Source: Vitellaria paradoxa (taxonomy: Eukaryota; Streptophyta; Magnoliopsida; Ericales; Sapotaceae). Taken from it: a stretch of DNA of 64,000 nucleotides. The stretch's first letter is position 1. Each line of letters opens with the position of its first letter. The notes beneath the pieces were generated by a model, which made no database searches, was not told where the DNA came from, and was given only the letters and a program-made list of their open reading frames with translations. Of this stretch, positions 13,114 through 26,850 are shown one piece after another. The DNA is taken from the NCBI GenBank assembly GCA_019916065.1, contig CM034233.1:6640516-6704515 (forward strand), given 5' to 3'. The position numbers and the translations under genes are program-made.

Positions 13114-14243
13114 CCCGAATTAATGGATGTCGCGTCTCTACGGTAAATCGTCACCCGAAGAAAATAAATTTATTTATTTAGTCAAACCATTTTGGATTGA
13201 CTCCTCACTTGGGTTTGTTTGTATTAAATAATTAGTAGAAAAGGCTAATCTGCACTGCACTCCTCCACTAATAAATGAAACTATCACAATTGTTGCACTG
13301 TTGTTACTGTTACTGTATTTTATATATGCGTAAATTTTGAACCATGGGTGGAGATGATAATTGCATTCATTAAATTTTTTTTTAAAATTTTTTATACATA
13401 TTTTTCAGACTTTACTAAAATTATTTTTTGATTCACTATTCAATTTGTCGTTATTTGCCCGTAAGTTATAGATAAAAAATTACAAATGAAAATTAAATTC
13501 TTTTTCACAAAATTTTCCTCCTTCTCCTATATTTTATTTATTATTACCTTTTTTTCCTATTGTATAGCATAATAAATTATTACTCGAATAATTTTTCTTT
13601 TAAGTTTATCCCTACTGACTACATTTTCTATCTCCACCACTAGTTTCAATGTAATTATTTTGAAATTATTTAAAATTATCTCAATAATATTAAATACATA
13701 GTATAAACAAACAATATAAAGAGAATAAGATATTTCAACTAAATTTGTAGCTAATTAGATTAAAATTTATTAAAAATTGAAAAAAATGAGGTTAAACTTT
13801 ATTTTATACTACACTTATGTGCAAACCGACTAAACGTCCATTTGTGGGTAATTACTCTAACTTATTGGAAAAATAACATCAAGATTATATTGATTTTACT
13901 CTTATTTTTTTATCATTTTATTTTTGTCTCATTATTATTAAATTTTTATACTCACTGTATTTTTAATTTTTTCCTTATTTATCTTAAAAATATAATTTTA
14001 TATTCACTAATAATAAATCCTTAATTTACCCTGACTATATTACATTTGTGGTTAAGTGGAATAAACAGTTATTTAACTGACAAAAATCCTTATGCGAGGA
14101 AAAAAAAATAGCCTAGTCTAATAATTTAATTTGATTTGAAGGTTATTTTTGAAAAGTAAAAAATAAATTTATCAAATTAATTCTTAAATTCAAAACTAAT
14201 TTAAGAACCCACTTTAGGTATAATTATAGTATCCATTAAAAAG

Positions 14244-14504
14244 TTCCGCAGGCTTAGCACGGTTGGTACTCGGGCAATAGATTGCAGCCGTGGATGCAGG
14301 ATCGAGTCTTGACAGCCGGAGTGTGGGAATTTTACCCCTGTGGGGGTGACTCTTTGTGGATATCAGGCACTGGTCCTCCTATCTAAGAGACCGTTGTGTA
14401 TCGTGATTTACTTCTTCTACTATTTCTTTGGGGTCGGGGGTAGGGCTACGAGGGCGAGAATTACGCCTTTTGCAGCCGTAGTACCGATAAAAAAAAAAAA
14501 AAAA
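14244..14504 (+). mobile_element. tRNA-derived SINE, family B, copy 1
   Basis: Near the start, GGCTTAGCACGGTTGGTACT resembles box A, followed by a box B-like GGATCGAGTCTTG. The body carries GTGGGGGTGACTC and TATCAGGCACTGGTC, shared with the copy at 15178-15418. It ends in a run of about 16 A. This is a typical plant tRNA-related SINE with an A tail. The duplication is blurred by A runs. Confidence 0.75.
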
Positions 14505-14726
14505 AGTGATGGGCCCATTCTATGGACTGCGTACGTGGCAAAAAATCGATTTTCCTAAATGACAGAGAAGAGGTTAAAAAGTAGCAAGACAAGCACGTAC
14601 AAAAAGCTTGTTGGCACTTTAGGAAATGCTAAGATGACGTGTGTTTATGTTTTGTTTAGCTAAAAGAAATAATTTAGGTTGGTGGTTTGTACGCATTATT
14701 AACTTTCGTATCACTCTACCTTTTCA

Positions 14727-14865
14727 GGGGTCTATTTGGTTTGTCAAAAAATGTTAAAAAATTTTAAAAATTATTTATTTTTTATCTCATTACATGAATT
14801 ACGAATTCACAAATTATCTCATTTTATTTTATTTTATCTCATTTTTTATTAATTCAAACGCAACA
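14727..14865. mobile_element. Short MITE, family T5
   Basis: It begins GGGGTCTATTTGGTTTG and ends near TTCAAACGCAAC. The centre carries the family hallmark CATTACATGAATTACGAATT. Relatives are seen at 32307, 33341 and 63099. The ends are approximate. Confidence 0.5.
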
Positions 14866-15177
14866 TAAATTAACTAAAACCTTTGTATTAATTAATTTGG
14901 ATTAAGGCCGGCAATTACGCTACTACAGCATTTTAATATATATATATATGTAACAATTACTCACAGCTGGCACTAGCAATGTTAGGCTTAAAGACGAGTT
15001 AGAGACATTTTTTTTCTTGATTTTTTTAAATTATTTATTTAAAAATTTTTAATATTACATCCACGAAGGCATCGATCAGAGAAGGTGCCACCTTGCTCTT
15101 TCGAATCCTATATTGATGTTTGATTTGTTTGTAAATATTCCTCTTCCTTTGAATGATCAAGAAAACGACGGTGAAAA

Positions 15178-15418
15178 GCCCCCGTGGGCATAGCACGGTT
15201 GGTACTCGGGCAGCAAATTGCACCCAATGATACAGGTTTGAGTCCTGTCAGCCGCAGTGTGAGAGTTTCACCCTCTTGTGGGGGTGACTCATTGTGAGTA
15301 TCAGGCACTGATCTTCCTGTCTAGGAGGTCGCTGTGTACCGCGATTTACCTCCTCTACCATTCCCTTGGGTCCGGAGATAGGGGCCCTGAGGGCGAGGGT
15401 ATCGCCTTTTTGCACCCA
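15178..15418 (+). mobile_element. tRNA-derived SINE, family B, copy 2, with 19-bp target duplication
   Basis: The flanks are AAGAAAACGACGGTGAAAA (15159-15177) and AAGAAAACGACAGTGAAAA (15419-15437), a 19-bp duplication with one mismatch. Inside are box A-like TAGCACGGTTGGTACT and box B-like GGTTTGAGTCCTG, then the shared body GTGGGGGTGACTC and TATCAGGCACTGATC. It lacks a long A tail, and the duplication defines both ends exactly. It inserted less than 1 kb from copy 1, in the same orientation. Confidence 0.88.
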
Positions 15419-15500
15419 AAGAAAACGACAGTGAAAACAAATGAAAGCGGGGTCTTGGAACAAGTTATTGCAATAGACAAATTGTGGGATATTATATGAG

Positions 15501-15762
15501 ATTGAGTTTGGGAAGGGAAAAAAAAAAGTTAGTTGACTACTAACTAACTAATAAAAAAATAATTTTTTTATGCTTAGAAAGGGAAAAAAAATTAATTTTT
15601 TAGTAGTTAACTTTTTAACTTTTTGTTAATTTGACATTTTATCTTTAAAGTTTAAAAAAATTTAAAATACAAAAAAATAAATTTAGCCATTTTAAAAAAA
15701 GACAAAAAATTAGTAATTAGTAGCTCATCTACTGCCTTTTTGTCGTCAAACAGAGCTTGAAA
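15501..15762. mobile_element. Tourist-like MITE, family T2, copy 2 (inverted)
   Basis: The left end GAGTTTGGGAAGGG followed by AAAAAGTTAGTTGAC resembles the reverse complement of the right end at 59988. The interior GTTAATTTGACATTTTATC matches the family in inverted order. The right end is CAAACAGAGCTTG. The ends are approximate and no clean duplication was found. Confidence 0.45.
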
Positions 15763-16762
15763 GATTGAGTAGCATATATATATATATATATATAATTATA
15801 TGTTTATATAATTTTTAGAAAAAATTGAAAATGATAACTATATATTTTTTTAATTTTTCACACTCTAAAAATCAATATTAATTGTGAGAAGAGATAAAAT
15901 GTAAAAATTAAAAGTAAATTGTATTTATTATCTTCTTAATTTTTATTGCCAAAGGGTAAAATTCCATTGTTGGGTTCTAGTCATTAATTCTTAGAATCAG
16001 ATCACAATTATCAATTAATATGAACTCAAGGTTAATTAATTTTTTTTTCTCTTACAGCATGTATTGATTGTGGCATAGAAGTAGAATTCTCTCCCTAAAT
16101 CCTTTTTATGTAAAAATTAGCTCACTAGTATAAAATGTTCCTTGATTATGTCTCCATTTCTTAACGTATATGATAAAAAGTTACGAACCCAAGCAATAGT
16201 AGCATTTGAACTCACTCGAATATTATGATTTAATAAGTTAAAAATATTTACTCTACTAATTTTATTATGCTTATTATATACTATAATCTCAAACCGGTTA
16301 AAAGTTTTGGCGCTTCTCATTTTATTTTTTTCCGTGGGTCAAGTATATTTTTGGTGGGTAATAGCTGGCCAGTTGACGCAAGGTTGGTCTGAACTGACTC
16401 TCAAAGAAGAGACGGGATAACTGAAATTAGGAAGGCATAGATAATTTTAGTGATTAATTAATTGTCAATTTACAATTATTGCATTAAAATTTTCTCATAA
16501 ATGTCCAAATGTTGCCTGTTGGGAAAAAAAAAAAAAAAACAAAGCAAATGAGTCCGTACGTCTTGCCTGTTTAGATCAGAACAAAATAAGTAAAACTTAA
16601 TTTGAATCAACAAAAAAAGCCAAATTAATTACTTTGTTTGATTCTCTAATAGGAAGCGTAAAATATTCTTAGAGTTGCTACAAAGAAAAGGGGTTGCTGC
16701 TAGCAGAGCCAACAGCTAGCTTTGCTCTTGTCTTCATTAGGTAAAGAACAAGTCTTGATTTA

Positions 16763-17579
16763 GGTCTAATTTCATAAAGTATTCTGCTTCTGTCTTTAGT
16801 TTTTTGAAAATTTAATACGAAAAATTTGTTTGATAAATTTATTTTTAATTTTTAATTTTTAAAAAAATAAAAATTAATTTTAAAATTTTAAAAATAAGGG
16901 AAATATAAAAAATATATTTCCTTAAATTTTTATTTTACTTCACAACCACCACTAACTGTGGCCTAGCCACCATCTTCGCCCCTAACACTAAACCAGCATC
17001 CTAAAAACTAAAACTCATAAAATCGATTCACGTAATGTAATATTGTTTACTTTAAGTTTTGCAACTCGATCTAAAACTCATATAAGTGCCCAAAAAAGGT
17101 TATGTATTGTATAAATTATTGAATTCTCATATATCACATTATCATTCCAAACTCACGCTATGTGGGGACAAAAAGAATTCCTTGTTTCACCATGTTCTTC
17201 ATTCTTTCATAGGTAGGGTCCCTCATACGTACAGGTCCCTTAATATCCTCCCCTTAATAAGGCAAGCGTCTTGCATGGCGGCACACTCTTGGTTGGGCCA
17301 AGTTTTGATATTATCTGTAACGAACAATAATTCATGTAATACAATATTGTCCAATCTGAATTGCAACCCTTACAATTTTATTTATCTAAGGCCAATCTCT
17401 AACCATTGCTAACGACCGTTTTCCATCACTATAACTATCGACCAACAATAATTATTACAAAATGTATTTTTGAATTTTTATTTTTGTTTTTGTTTTTGTT
17501 TTTAACTATGAAAACGAAAACTAGAAATAAAAAAATTTGAACAAAACAAATGAAAATTGATAATTTTGTCAAATGGGTT
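16763..17579. mobile_element. Non-autonomous DNA transposon, family T4, copy 2
   Basis: TTA lies at both proposed ends (16760-16762, 17580-17582). The right end, reverse-complemented, starts AACCCATTTGACAAAATT, like the 6094-7592 element. Subterminal tracts (TTTTTAATTTTTAATTTTT on the left, GTTTTTGTTTTTAACTATG on the right) agree with that family. The core differs: it is less AT-rich and contains a short CCACC-rich part. The left terminus is degenerate. Confidence 0.5.
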
Positions 17580-18975
17580 TTAATTAATTTTTTAATTCTA
17601 AAGTTGTGAATTGGTGAGTAAGTAAGCGCATATTTGATAATATATATATATATATATATTTAAGACTTAAAAATTGAACCAAAAAAATATGTTTGGTAGC
17701 ACACAAAATAAAATCGACCAATTGTCATTTATTTTAAGGTTAGAGACATTTACACTCCATTATTAGGTTTCTCTAATTTAAAATAATTTTAATTTACTAA
17801 ATAAAAAAAAGAAAAATGCGAAGTAAGAAAAATTAATGGAGGGGTGCAACTGTGCTCAGCCTTATTTCAATTAAACATAATTTAAATACATTTTCGACAT
17901 AATAATCAAACCAAAGGAAGAATTATCGATGGGCCCTGGAGTTTTTTTTTTGGGGGGGGGGGAGTGCGGGGAAAGAATTACTAATTTATACATCAGACAG
18001 ATATATAATAGTGTATGAGCACCTCAATATATAATTGTATTTTTCTCTGCACCTTTTTAGCTAGCAACTGAAAGTCGGAAGACAGTACAGATAGAAATGC
18101 ACCAACACGCACGTTCAAATAGTACATAAACCACAAACAAATTTCATCACAAACAACAGAAGAGAGGTTTTATTTCTATCTATATATATTCATTAATCCT
18201 TATCTATTTCAATTGCTTGCTTTTCGTCTTTGTTGTTATAACATTGGTATATAATACATATATATATGTATGTATGTATGTTCTGTCAACTGCACGTACG
18301 CTTGCTTTTTCCTTATTTATTTTTTTTTTCCCGGAAGTTTGTCAGCCGCACGCTCAAACCAGAAGCTCTCACTTGACATTAATCCACTACTTTCTGACGC
18401 AGAGATTGGACGGTGAATGGAATCTTTTTGTTTGTTTATCCTTCTGCAAACGCGGGGATGGATAGATGGATCTCGCCATACTCCTATATATGCTCTTGTT
18501 TGATTGATTTTTTTTTTTCCTTCTCATTTAATTTATTGAGTTAAGATAAATGAGCATATTTCAAGGCATTTTAATGCGTAATTTGGCCGGAATCAGACTG
18601 GGGGTGACGACCCAAATTCTAATCCGTTCCATGCATGTTTCGAATTTGATTATTTATTTTATATTCAATATTAGCCGCTTTTTTCAAATTTTAAGCCCTC
18701 CTATTAGCAAGCTTAGTTTGGCAACAAATCAGAATTTAGCTTTTTTTGGGGGGGTTCATTTTACTGACTTTTTTAATCAAAAATTTATTTATTTAATTTT
18801 TTATTTGTGGTAACTTTTAATTATATTATTCATGATATTCATAAAAAATATTTCAAAGTAAGGAAACCAATCTACGGTTGAAAAAACCCAACTTTCTTGC
18901 CTTGCTTTCCCTTATTTGTAAGCTTTTTATTTAATATGGATTAACTGCTTAAAAGCTATTAAACGTTAAGAAAAG

Positions 18976-18976
<1 letters not shown>

Positions 18977-19043
<67 letters not shown>
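18977..19043. repeat. Long (TA)n microsatellite
   Basis: About 33 uninterrupted TA units, the longest pure AT run in the window. Its exact length may be unreliable in the assembly. Confidence 0.95.
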
Positions 19044-19047
<4 letters not shown>

Positions 19048-19084
19048 AAAGAAAAAAGAACACCGTTTTTTATATTACCAAAGT

Positions 19085-19190
19085 AAGGCCGAAGTGTGAG
19101 GTAGCAGCCGGATCAATTACAGGTTAAATCCCTCTTTCAAACCTCACAACGCCAGCCTTGGCTGTTGCCAGCTTACATCAAAAGTTGCTT
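19085..19190 (+). other. tRNA-like fragment, possible SINE remnant
   Basis: GAGGTAGCAGCCGGATC resembles a Pol III box A, and AGGTTAAATCCCTC about 20 bp later resembles box B. What follows is not a tRNA fold and no duplication was found. It could be a truncated SINE head of a third family. This is a low-confidence call. Confidence 0.3.
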
Positions 19191-22100
19191 ACCTAAATTA
19201 CATATATATCAACAATTTTGGAGTTTTGTTTTTTGTTAAATCAATTAATACGTCCCATAAATATAATATGTGTGTGTGTGTGCGTGTACATAGATATTCC
19301 AAGTGTGGAGCCATACTTTCGGAAGCATGGCTTGGTTCCATGGTACGAAGAAAAGGACTTCGTGTATTATCATTATATTGATACTTTTTAGCTGTATGAC
19401 TGCTTTACGTGTGGCCTGTCTCTCCTTGATAAACATTTCCAAAAAAAAAAAAAAAATGTCTTTCCTTGATAATGTAGAGATAATGATGAAATTTTGGAAT
19501 TAGTCTGATTATCTTTTGAGAATGCTTTGTTGGAAGCCTAAATTGTCTATTATAGGTTTTAGCTGAATAACTAATGAGTACTCTCAATTGTTTTCTTCGT
19601 ATTTGCCTAAAAAACAGTAATACTATATCAATCATCTATACATACATGTATACATACCTACATAAGCCAAATAAGTTGTTTTCTTTGGCTTAATTTCCTA
19701 AACTCCTATTGATAAATATTAAATACAAAAGATAACAACAATTATTATAATTAATTAAATAAAAATATATTTCTTATTAAATAAGAAAATAACCTAAAAT
19801 ACTTAAAATGATAGATGGACAAGGTTCGTTGTTATCATTCATCCCATCTTAAAGAAGAACTTTATCTCTACGATTCAACTATTTTGAGTCCGATTCACAT
19901 CACTCAAAATTATGTTTTGATTGTTAAATGTATCGTTGAACAAACATCATTTGATTGCCGGTGGATTAATAAAGATTGTTTGTAAAAAAATATTAGTGAC
20001 TAAAACCATATTTGATATATCTTTAATGATCCACTAAAAGTATATCTCTTAATAACCAAATTTTAGTAAATAATAAGTAAATTTTAACAACTAATTGATT
20101 GGCATAATATCTCGCGACAAAGTAAAATTTACCATCGAGAATTAAATTCAGGTCTCTCCCGGTCTTCAATTTTGGCATGGTGAATCATTGGGTTAAGTTA
20201 TTAATTGTGTATATATGTGAATAAATTTTAATATACACGCTTTTAACCAACGAAAATTTAGTAAAAAAAAAATTGAAAATTTTTTGATCAGCGAGAAGGT
20301 TGATACCAAAACAAATAAAATTTTTATTTCCTTTAGCAACCAATTAATTAAAAAAAGTGAATATTTTGCCGACATAACTTTATTTGGTCGAAAAAAATGG
20401 ACCATTTGCCGATCAATTTTTATTTGGTAAGTAAAAGTAATGAAATGGTTTATTATTTTTATTTCAAATAATAAAATTTTGCTAATGAAATTTTATTTGA
20501 CAACCAATTAATGGAGAAAAAGATAGCCATTAGTGACTAATCTTGATTTGATAGGGAAATTTAACAATTGATAATCAGATATAAATTTATATTTAGGGGG
20601 TGCTTGAAGTGAAAAAAAAAAGTGAAGTAATTTAAGATAATTTGTGAATTCGTAATTCGTTCGATAAAAAGTGAATAATTTTTAAAGATTTTTAGATATT
20701 TTTAAAATTTTTTAATATTTTTCATTTCAACTCTTAATTAAAAAAAATGTTCAACAAAAGTGTTGTTCCTTGTGGTGACTAGTGATTCAATATAGTTGCA
20801 CCTCTGCCAATCTTGGGGGATATCTGGAAGATTGGCATCAAATTTCTCTCTCCTCTGTTAATTAAGTTTTTTTTTTTTCTTTTTTTTTTCCAAAGACTAA
20901 TCATATATTACTCTAAACGTTAAACCTTTCAATGAATGGGATTCGATTCCCCCTACTTCTTTTGCTTTTGCTATTTTTCTATTTTTGTAAAATATTACCG
21001 TCCTTCATTTTCATCTAAGATCAATTGATAATTCAAACTCAATTTGTAATAAATGCAAAGTCAATATAATGAGACTCACAATAAATTTTATCATCAATCT
21101 TTAAATAAAAATAGGCAGTTATAATTTATAAAAATAAAAAAATAACAAAAATAAAAATAATAGGGCACCCGAATCCCAATGAATGAAAGCACTAATATTG
21201 AAAGTCTAGATTGAAAGGACTGAGAATTGAAGAATGAAGGTAGGCGCACTACAAGTTCTTGCTAAATAACTTGAAAATACTTTCAATTTTTTTTTTTTAA
21301 TTCATACTCCCCTCCATAAAAAAAAAAATACACATCAATCATAAATACATAGATGCTAGATAAATCTTCTCATTTGACTCGATCTGCTAAACTCTATTGA
21401 GAAATACTATATATATATATATACATACATACATATATATATATATATATGTATATATGTATATATAAAGAGTACAGTTAAATTAAAAAATAACCTTCAA
21501 AATCTGAAAATTGATAGATGGACGAAGTTGGTTTAAATCATGATTAAAGGCACGCTAATGTTGCTTGATTAATTAGTGATAATGCTTATTACTCACAAAC
21601 AATTTTTTTTTTTTTTTTTTATTTACAAGCAAATGATTGAAAATGATTGATATACCTTATTATGAGCTATGTATTCCAAATCTTAAGTTTACATTTAGAT
21701 GTTTATTAAATTAGAGTAAACGACCAGCATAATTATAAATCATAACCAAGTGGACCTTGAAGTTGCATGCCTGATTCACCACATGCAATCTATATATTGT
21801 CTGATGCTTCATCATAAATTCATACAATAGATAGCAGTAAAAAAAAAAAAAGATAGCAACATAAAGAAGAAAAGAAGGGTGTGTTTTGGATTGGAGATGG
21901 GAAATGGTAAGGATAGAAGAAATTAATGGTCAAAAAAAAAAGTATGATTTTATATTTGAATAGATTAATTCAAAAAAATAAAAACTATTAATTAATAAAT
22001 TAATTTAATTATTTTTAATTTCTTAAATCTCGTAATTTTTTTTCATCACAAACTAAATATGAGTAGAGATTTTGAATTTATACCTCTTTTCTTTTCACTC

Positions 22101-23204
22101 GATAAATCTTTAATTTAGACACAAACTGTTTTAATTATAATATATTCATGATTAATTTCTTTAGTTTAATCGAATTTTCAATTTTGTTAAGAGGGGGCGA
22201 GAGTGAAACTACTTGAATATTTGATGGGTTAAATTTATTAAAATTTAAAAGGAGCAATATAATATATATATATATATATTTATAATACCATTGCATATAT
22301 AGATATTTATAATACCATTGCCTATTAACTTTTGATATGTAAAAGCTATGATAGTAGTAGGTAAAAGCATTGACAGTGCAATCAACTTTGCTTCCAAGTT
22401 ATTTTCACCCTGGAAAGAATAAATAATGAATTAATGCTTGAAAATCACATAATTATAATTAATTCTGAAAAGTAACAAATTAATTAATGATGCAATGGAT
22501 TAAGGCTTCATTTGTTTGGGTGTAAAATATTTTTTCAAAAGAAAAAACCTTATTTTTCTTTCAAGTTTTGGTTGTTTCACAAACATTTGAAAAAAAAAAA
22601 AAAAAGGGGGCAAGTGTGTTATTGTTGACCATATGCATCACAACTCCCTTGGACAAAAAAGAAAGGACCTATCGATTTTAAGAAACATTTTATATTAAAA
22701 TAGATGGAGTTTAAATAAAAAAATTAACCAAAAATATGTATTATAATGATGTGACAATAATGTAATTGTAATATAAAAAATATTTTAATGAATAATTTGT
22801 GTTAAAATGTTACAAATGGATCTATCAATGAGTCGGACAAAACTTATTATTTAAATAAGTTGCAAAGCAAAATTAAAATGTGATTTTATAGTCCTCTGAA
22901 TGTAGGATAGTAATATTTATTTCCTAGAAAATAAGGCATAGAACAATGTTTTTTCATTTTTTTTGTTTTTAATACTTACCGGGAGGGGGAAAAAAAAAAA
23001 AGGAACAATGTTTTTAGTTTCACTTGCCGGTCGAAGTACTAAAATGTTAAGCATACATTCATCACATGTACAAAGATCTTTGAGATCCATTCTCATCTGA
23101 GAGAATAGATGAACCAAACAAAGACAAGAGGCAAACTAATGTCCTTTTTTCAACTCCAATACTCAAATAAGGGATATCAAGCCCAAACAATATGAGTTTT
23201 ATAC

Positions 23205-23264
<60 letters not shown>
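23205..23264. repeat. Compound (AT)n-(AG)n microsatellite
   Basis: An AT run (23205-23226) passes directly into an AG run (23227-23264). Confidence 0.95.
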
Positions 23265-23265
<1 letters not shown>

Positions 23266-24596
23266 ATGTTCCAAGGCCGAATTGGAGGGGAAGATTTGTC
23301 CTTAGCTGTGTTCTTTTGATTATAATAAGCCAACAGGCACATGGGAGGAGAGGATACAACTGAGAGAATCACTTACCAACCTCCAAAACTTCTCCCACCC
23401 CCTCTCCTCTCTCAGCAAACATCTTCTTTAACTCATATATGTTTTTTTTTCTTTATTTTTATTTTTTAAATAATTTTTTCAGATGGATTCATCAGGCTGC
23501 TGGTCTATGAAAGAATGTGGGTTGTCTCTGAAAGAAACCCCATACCTAGATGATGATTGATCACATGATACAATATTCAACCACACACAAACATATACAA
23601 ATATAGGTAGATCTGTCGTTTAAACCAATTATAAGTACATTGCAGAAATATAATGTACTTGCAACCCCAATCCTCACCAAATGATTCAATTAGGATAAAC
23701 CAAACCCCAAAGATTCAAAATCAGATTGATTCCGGATGTTTTCGCCTCTAGATTGTTGACATCTGTCCCAATCAGCTAGAGCAAATGGGACAATCAGCTA
23801 ATCATTATGGTCCCACCCCCAAAATGCAATCCAGGGGCTCTCAAGATTGATCGAGGCCATCCAAATCCACCAACAAAGCTACGGCGGCTACCCATAATAA
23901 GTGTGGCAATATTAGCGAGAATATAATACGAATAATATAGAAATAAAAATGTAGTTGGAAAGAGAAAGCACAAAATTGAATAAGTTAACTTGAATTAAAC
24001 ACAAGTTGATTTGATTTTGAAGCAAAAGTTAATTTGATTTTGAAGTAAATTAACATGTTTATTATATTTCAAGTTTTTAGATTACAAATATAAAACAACA
24101 GAAATTATGAATACACGAATGCCACACTTACACTTACAGGCCCAACGCTATTGCCAATGGAATGGATTTTTTTGGGGGATATAATATTAGGATTGATATC
24201 AATTCCGTGACATCATTTTTTTAAACTGTTTAATTAAAATTTAACAAATTTTACACATTTACATATTTTTTAATTAAAATATATATGAGTGTATTAGAAT
24301 TATTAAATTTTAATCTAACAGTTCAAACTAATGTTAGTGTGTCAGCCTCCCCTCTTTCCAATGAGGTGTCAATCGTGAAGAATATAGTTGTATGCATCTC
24401 CAAAAAGAATACTCACATGGAGTTTTGTTCTCTTCAAATGGTATATGATGATTCTAAGAGTATCATGCATAGCATGTGATTCTCATCATACAAAACTCCA
24501 ACACTCTTCCCGTGGGCTTTTTCCTTCCTCAAGCTCACAAAAGAGCCCATGGGGTGTGGCCCACCTACTATTTGAGCTACGGCAATCATGTAATTA

Positions 24597-25750
24597 GGGA
24601 CCGTTTGGTAACGCTATAATTTTTTTATTTACGTTAATATGTTTATTTTTTTATTTTTTATTGTTTTTTTTTAAATGAAACTACGTTTGAAAATACAATT
24701 TTATTTACAATTATTAATTTTGTATTTACATAAAATATCTAATTTTATTAGTTTTCAAAAATTAATTGAATTTAATAAATATATTTTATATTAATTTAAT
24801 TTAATTATATTATTCATTAAAAACAATTGAATAAAATATAAGTATTATATCATTTAATCCAGTAAATATGAAATATATTAATTATAATTTAATTATATTA
24901 TTTACTAAAAATAATTAAATAAAATATATTTCATAATAATTTTTAAATAATTTAATTATGGTATTTATTAAAATAATTTAATAAAATATAATTCATATTA
25001 AATAAATTAATTAATAGATGTAATTTAATCATGATATTTATTAAAAAATTAATAAAATATAATTAATATTAAGTAAATTAATTATTTTAAATTAATTATT
25101 AAATTAAATTAAATAATTTAATTATAATATTATAAAAAATAATTAATAAAATATATTTATATTGATTAAGTTATTTATTAAATTAAATTAAACTAATATA
25201 TTTTATTTTATTATTTATTAATAATAATTTAATTATATATATTTCCTATTAATTAAATTAACTAATTTAATTTAATTATTTATTAGAAATAAATTAATAA
25301 TATATTTTACATATTAATTTAATTTAATTATATTATCTATTAAAAATAATTTTAGTTTGATAAAATATTTGAATAAAATAATTTATTTTAATATGATGTA
25401 ATAAAAATGAACAAAGTATTAGAATTAACAAAATGTTTGCAATAGAAAAAAATAAAGTGAAACACCTTTTTTATGTTTACATTTTTCTACTTAAATTTTC
25501 ATTTTTTTAGAAATGAAAAAACGTAAACAGATTTAGCAAACATGTTTCTGTTACCAGTTTATAAAATTTTGAAAACGTAAAATAAAGTGAAAACACTTTT
25601 TTTATGTTTATATTTTTCCGTTTAAGTTTTCATTTTTTTGAAAACAAAAAAATGTAAACAAATTTAGTAAACATATTTCTTTTGCTAATTTATAAAATTT
25701 TGAAAACATAAACAGAAAAGTAAAAAATAAAAACGTCACCAAACGGAGCC
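24597..25750. mobile_element. AT-rich non-autonomous DNA transposon, family T4, copy 3
   Basis: TTA flanks both ends (24594-24596, 25751-25753). The ends GGGACCGTTTGGTAACG and GGCTCCGTTTGGTGACG (right end reverse-complemented) match at 14 of 17 bases, the clearest inverted repeat of this family in the window. The core is almost entirely A/T. The right subterminal part contains a direct repeat of about 120 bp (AAAGTGAAA, CTTTTTTATGTTTA). No transposase is present, so it depends on an element elsewhere. Confidence 0.8.
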
Positions 25751-26520
25751 TTAATAAAAGACTTCATCTCTCAATTCCAACTCTTGAGTTTTTTGTTTTT
25801 CGTTTTTTTTTATTTGTGGGTAATTAACTCTTGAGTTTCTTGTTCATACAACAAACTAATTTAGCATAAAAAAAAAGAGGAGAATTAAGAATATTCATTT
25901 TCATTGCAGTGAAAGATTCAATCTCACAGGAAGATTGTAAGTTCCGTATAGTGTACGGACCAACAATTTAAGTTCCGTGCTTCTCAACTCCAGCTCTTCA
26001 TCCTAATCCACAACAAGATCACCAAAATAATCCAAATGACAGCAGCTTGTGTTCTCAGAGTTCTCCATTTTTAAGCCCATCTGATTACGCTCCAAAAATA
26101 ATAATGTCGCTCCTAGGTTTCGTTGTTTGCATTGCGAGAATCAAGCTTGCCAAACCCTACAAGACAACCATAACAAAATCGGCATCCAAATATCTCCGTC
26201 ACTTCCAGGGATGAAGGTCCAGTGGATAAGCAAGAGGCAAAAGGTATATGACTTGGTGCAGTCCCACCCCCAAAAATATCAAGAAATGGGAAACTTAAAA
26301 AACTATTTTAACCCAATGATGACTTTGGTTCCAAAGAAAATATATGGCATTGCATCCGAAAGTATTGCCTTCTGAAGATTGACCAAATCCTTACCATACG
26401 CACCCCAAAATATATAGAACCACCATTATCTGCATAACACCTTTCCTCAAAGCTGCAACCATTGAGACACCACAAAAGAGCAAAGAATTATAAGAATAAT
26501 GTCTCAACATTGTTGCTCGC

Positions 26521-26850
26521 AGCCCACAAATGCACGACAAATCAACAAAACCCATTTCTTGCTTGCCAACTTGCCCACTTGGGGAACTTTGTCAGCAGTA
26601 GCAAATATGAACTGATTTTGAAGGAGCAAAAGTACAACATTAGAAAGCAATCCTAATAAAAGGTGTCCTCTCACGCATCTGCAGCATCCAGCATGGACCA
26701 CAAATAAACGCGTGACTAATCAAAACTCCCATTTCTTGCTTACCAACTTGCCCGCTAAAAGAACTTTGTCAGCAGTGGCAAATTTGAACCGACTTTGAAG
26801 GCGCGACAAAAGCACGGCATTGGAATGTAATCCTAATGAAAGGTGCCGCG
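26521..26850. repeat. Diverged 177-bp direct repeat downstream of RPA43-like gene
   Basis: Two units, about 26521-26664 and 26697-26846, share CCCATTTCTTGCTT, ACTTTGTCAGCAGT and AATCCTAAT at a period of 177 bp. Similarity is well below identity, so the duplication is old. On the minus strand both units keep an open frame containing FATADKV and SKKW, with a 3-bp in-frame length difference. The translated sequence is not recognised. It could be a remnant of a protein-coding exon pair or chance. Confidence 0.6.
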
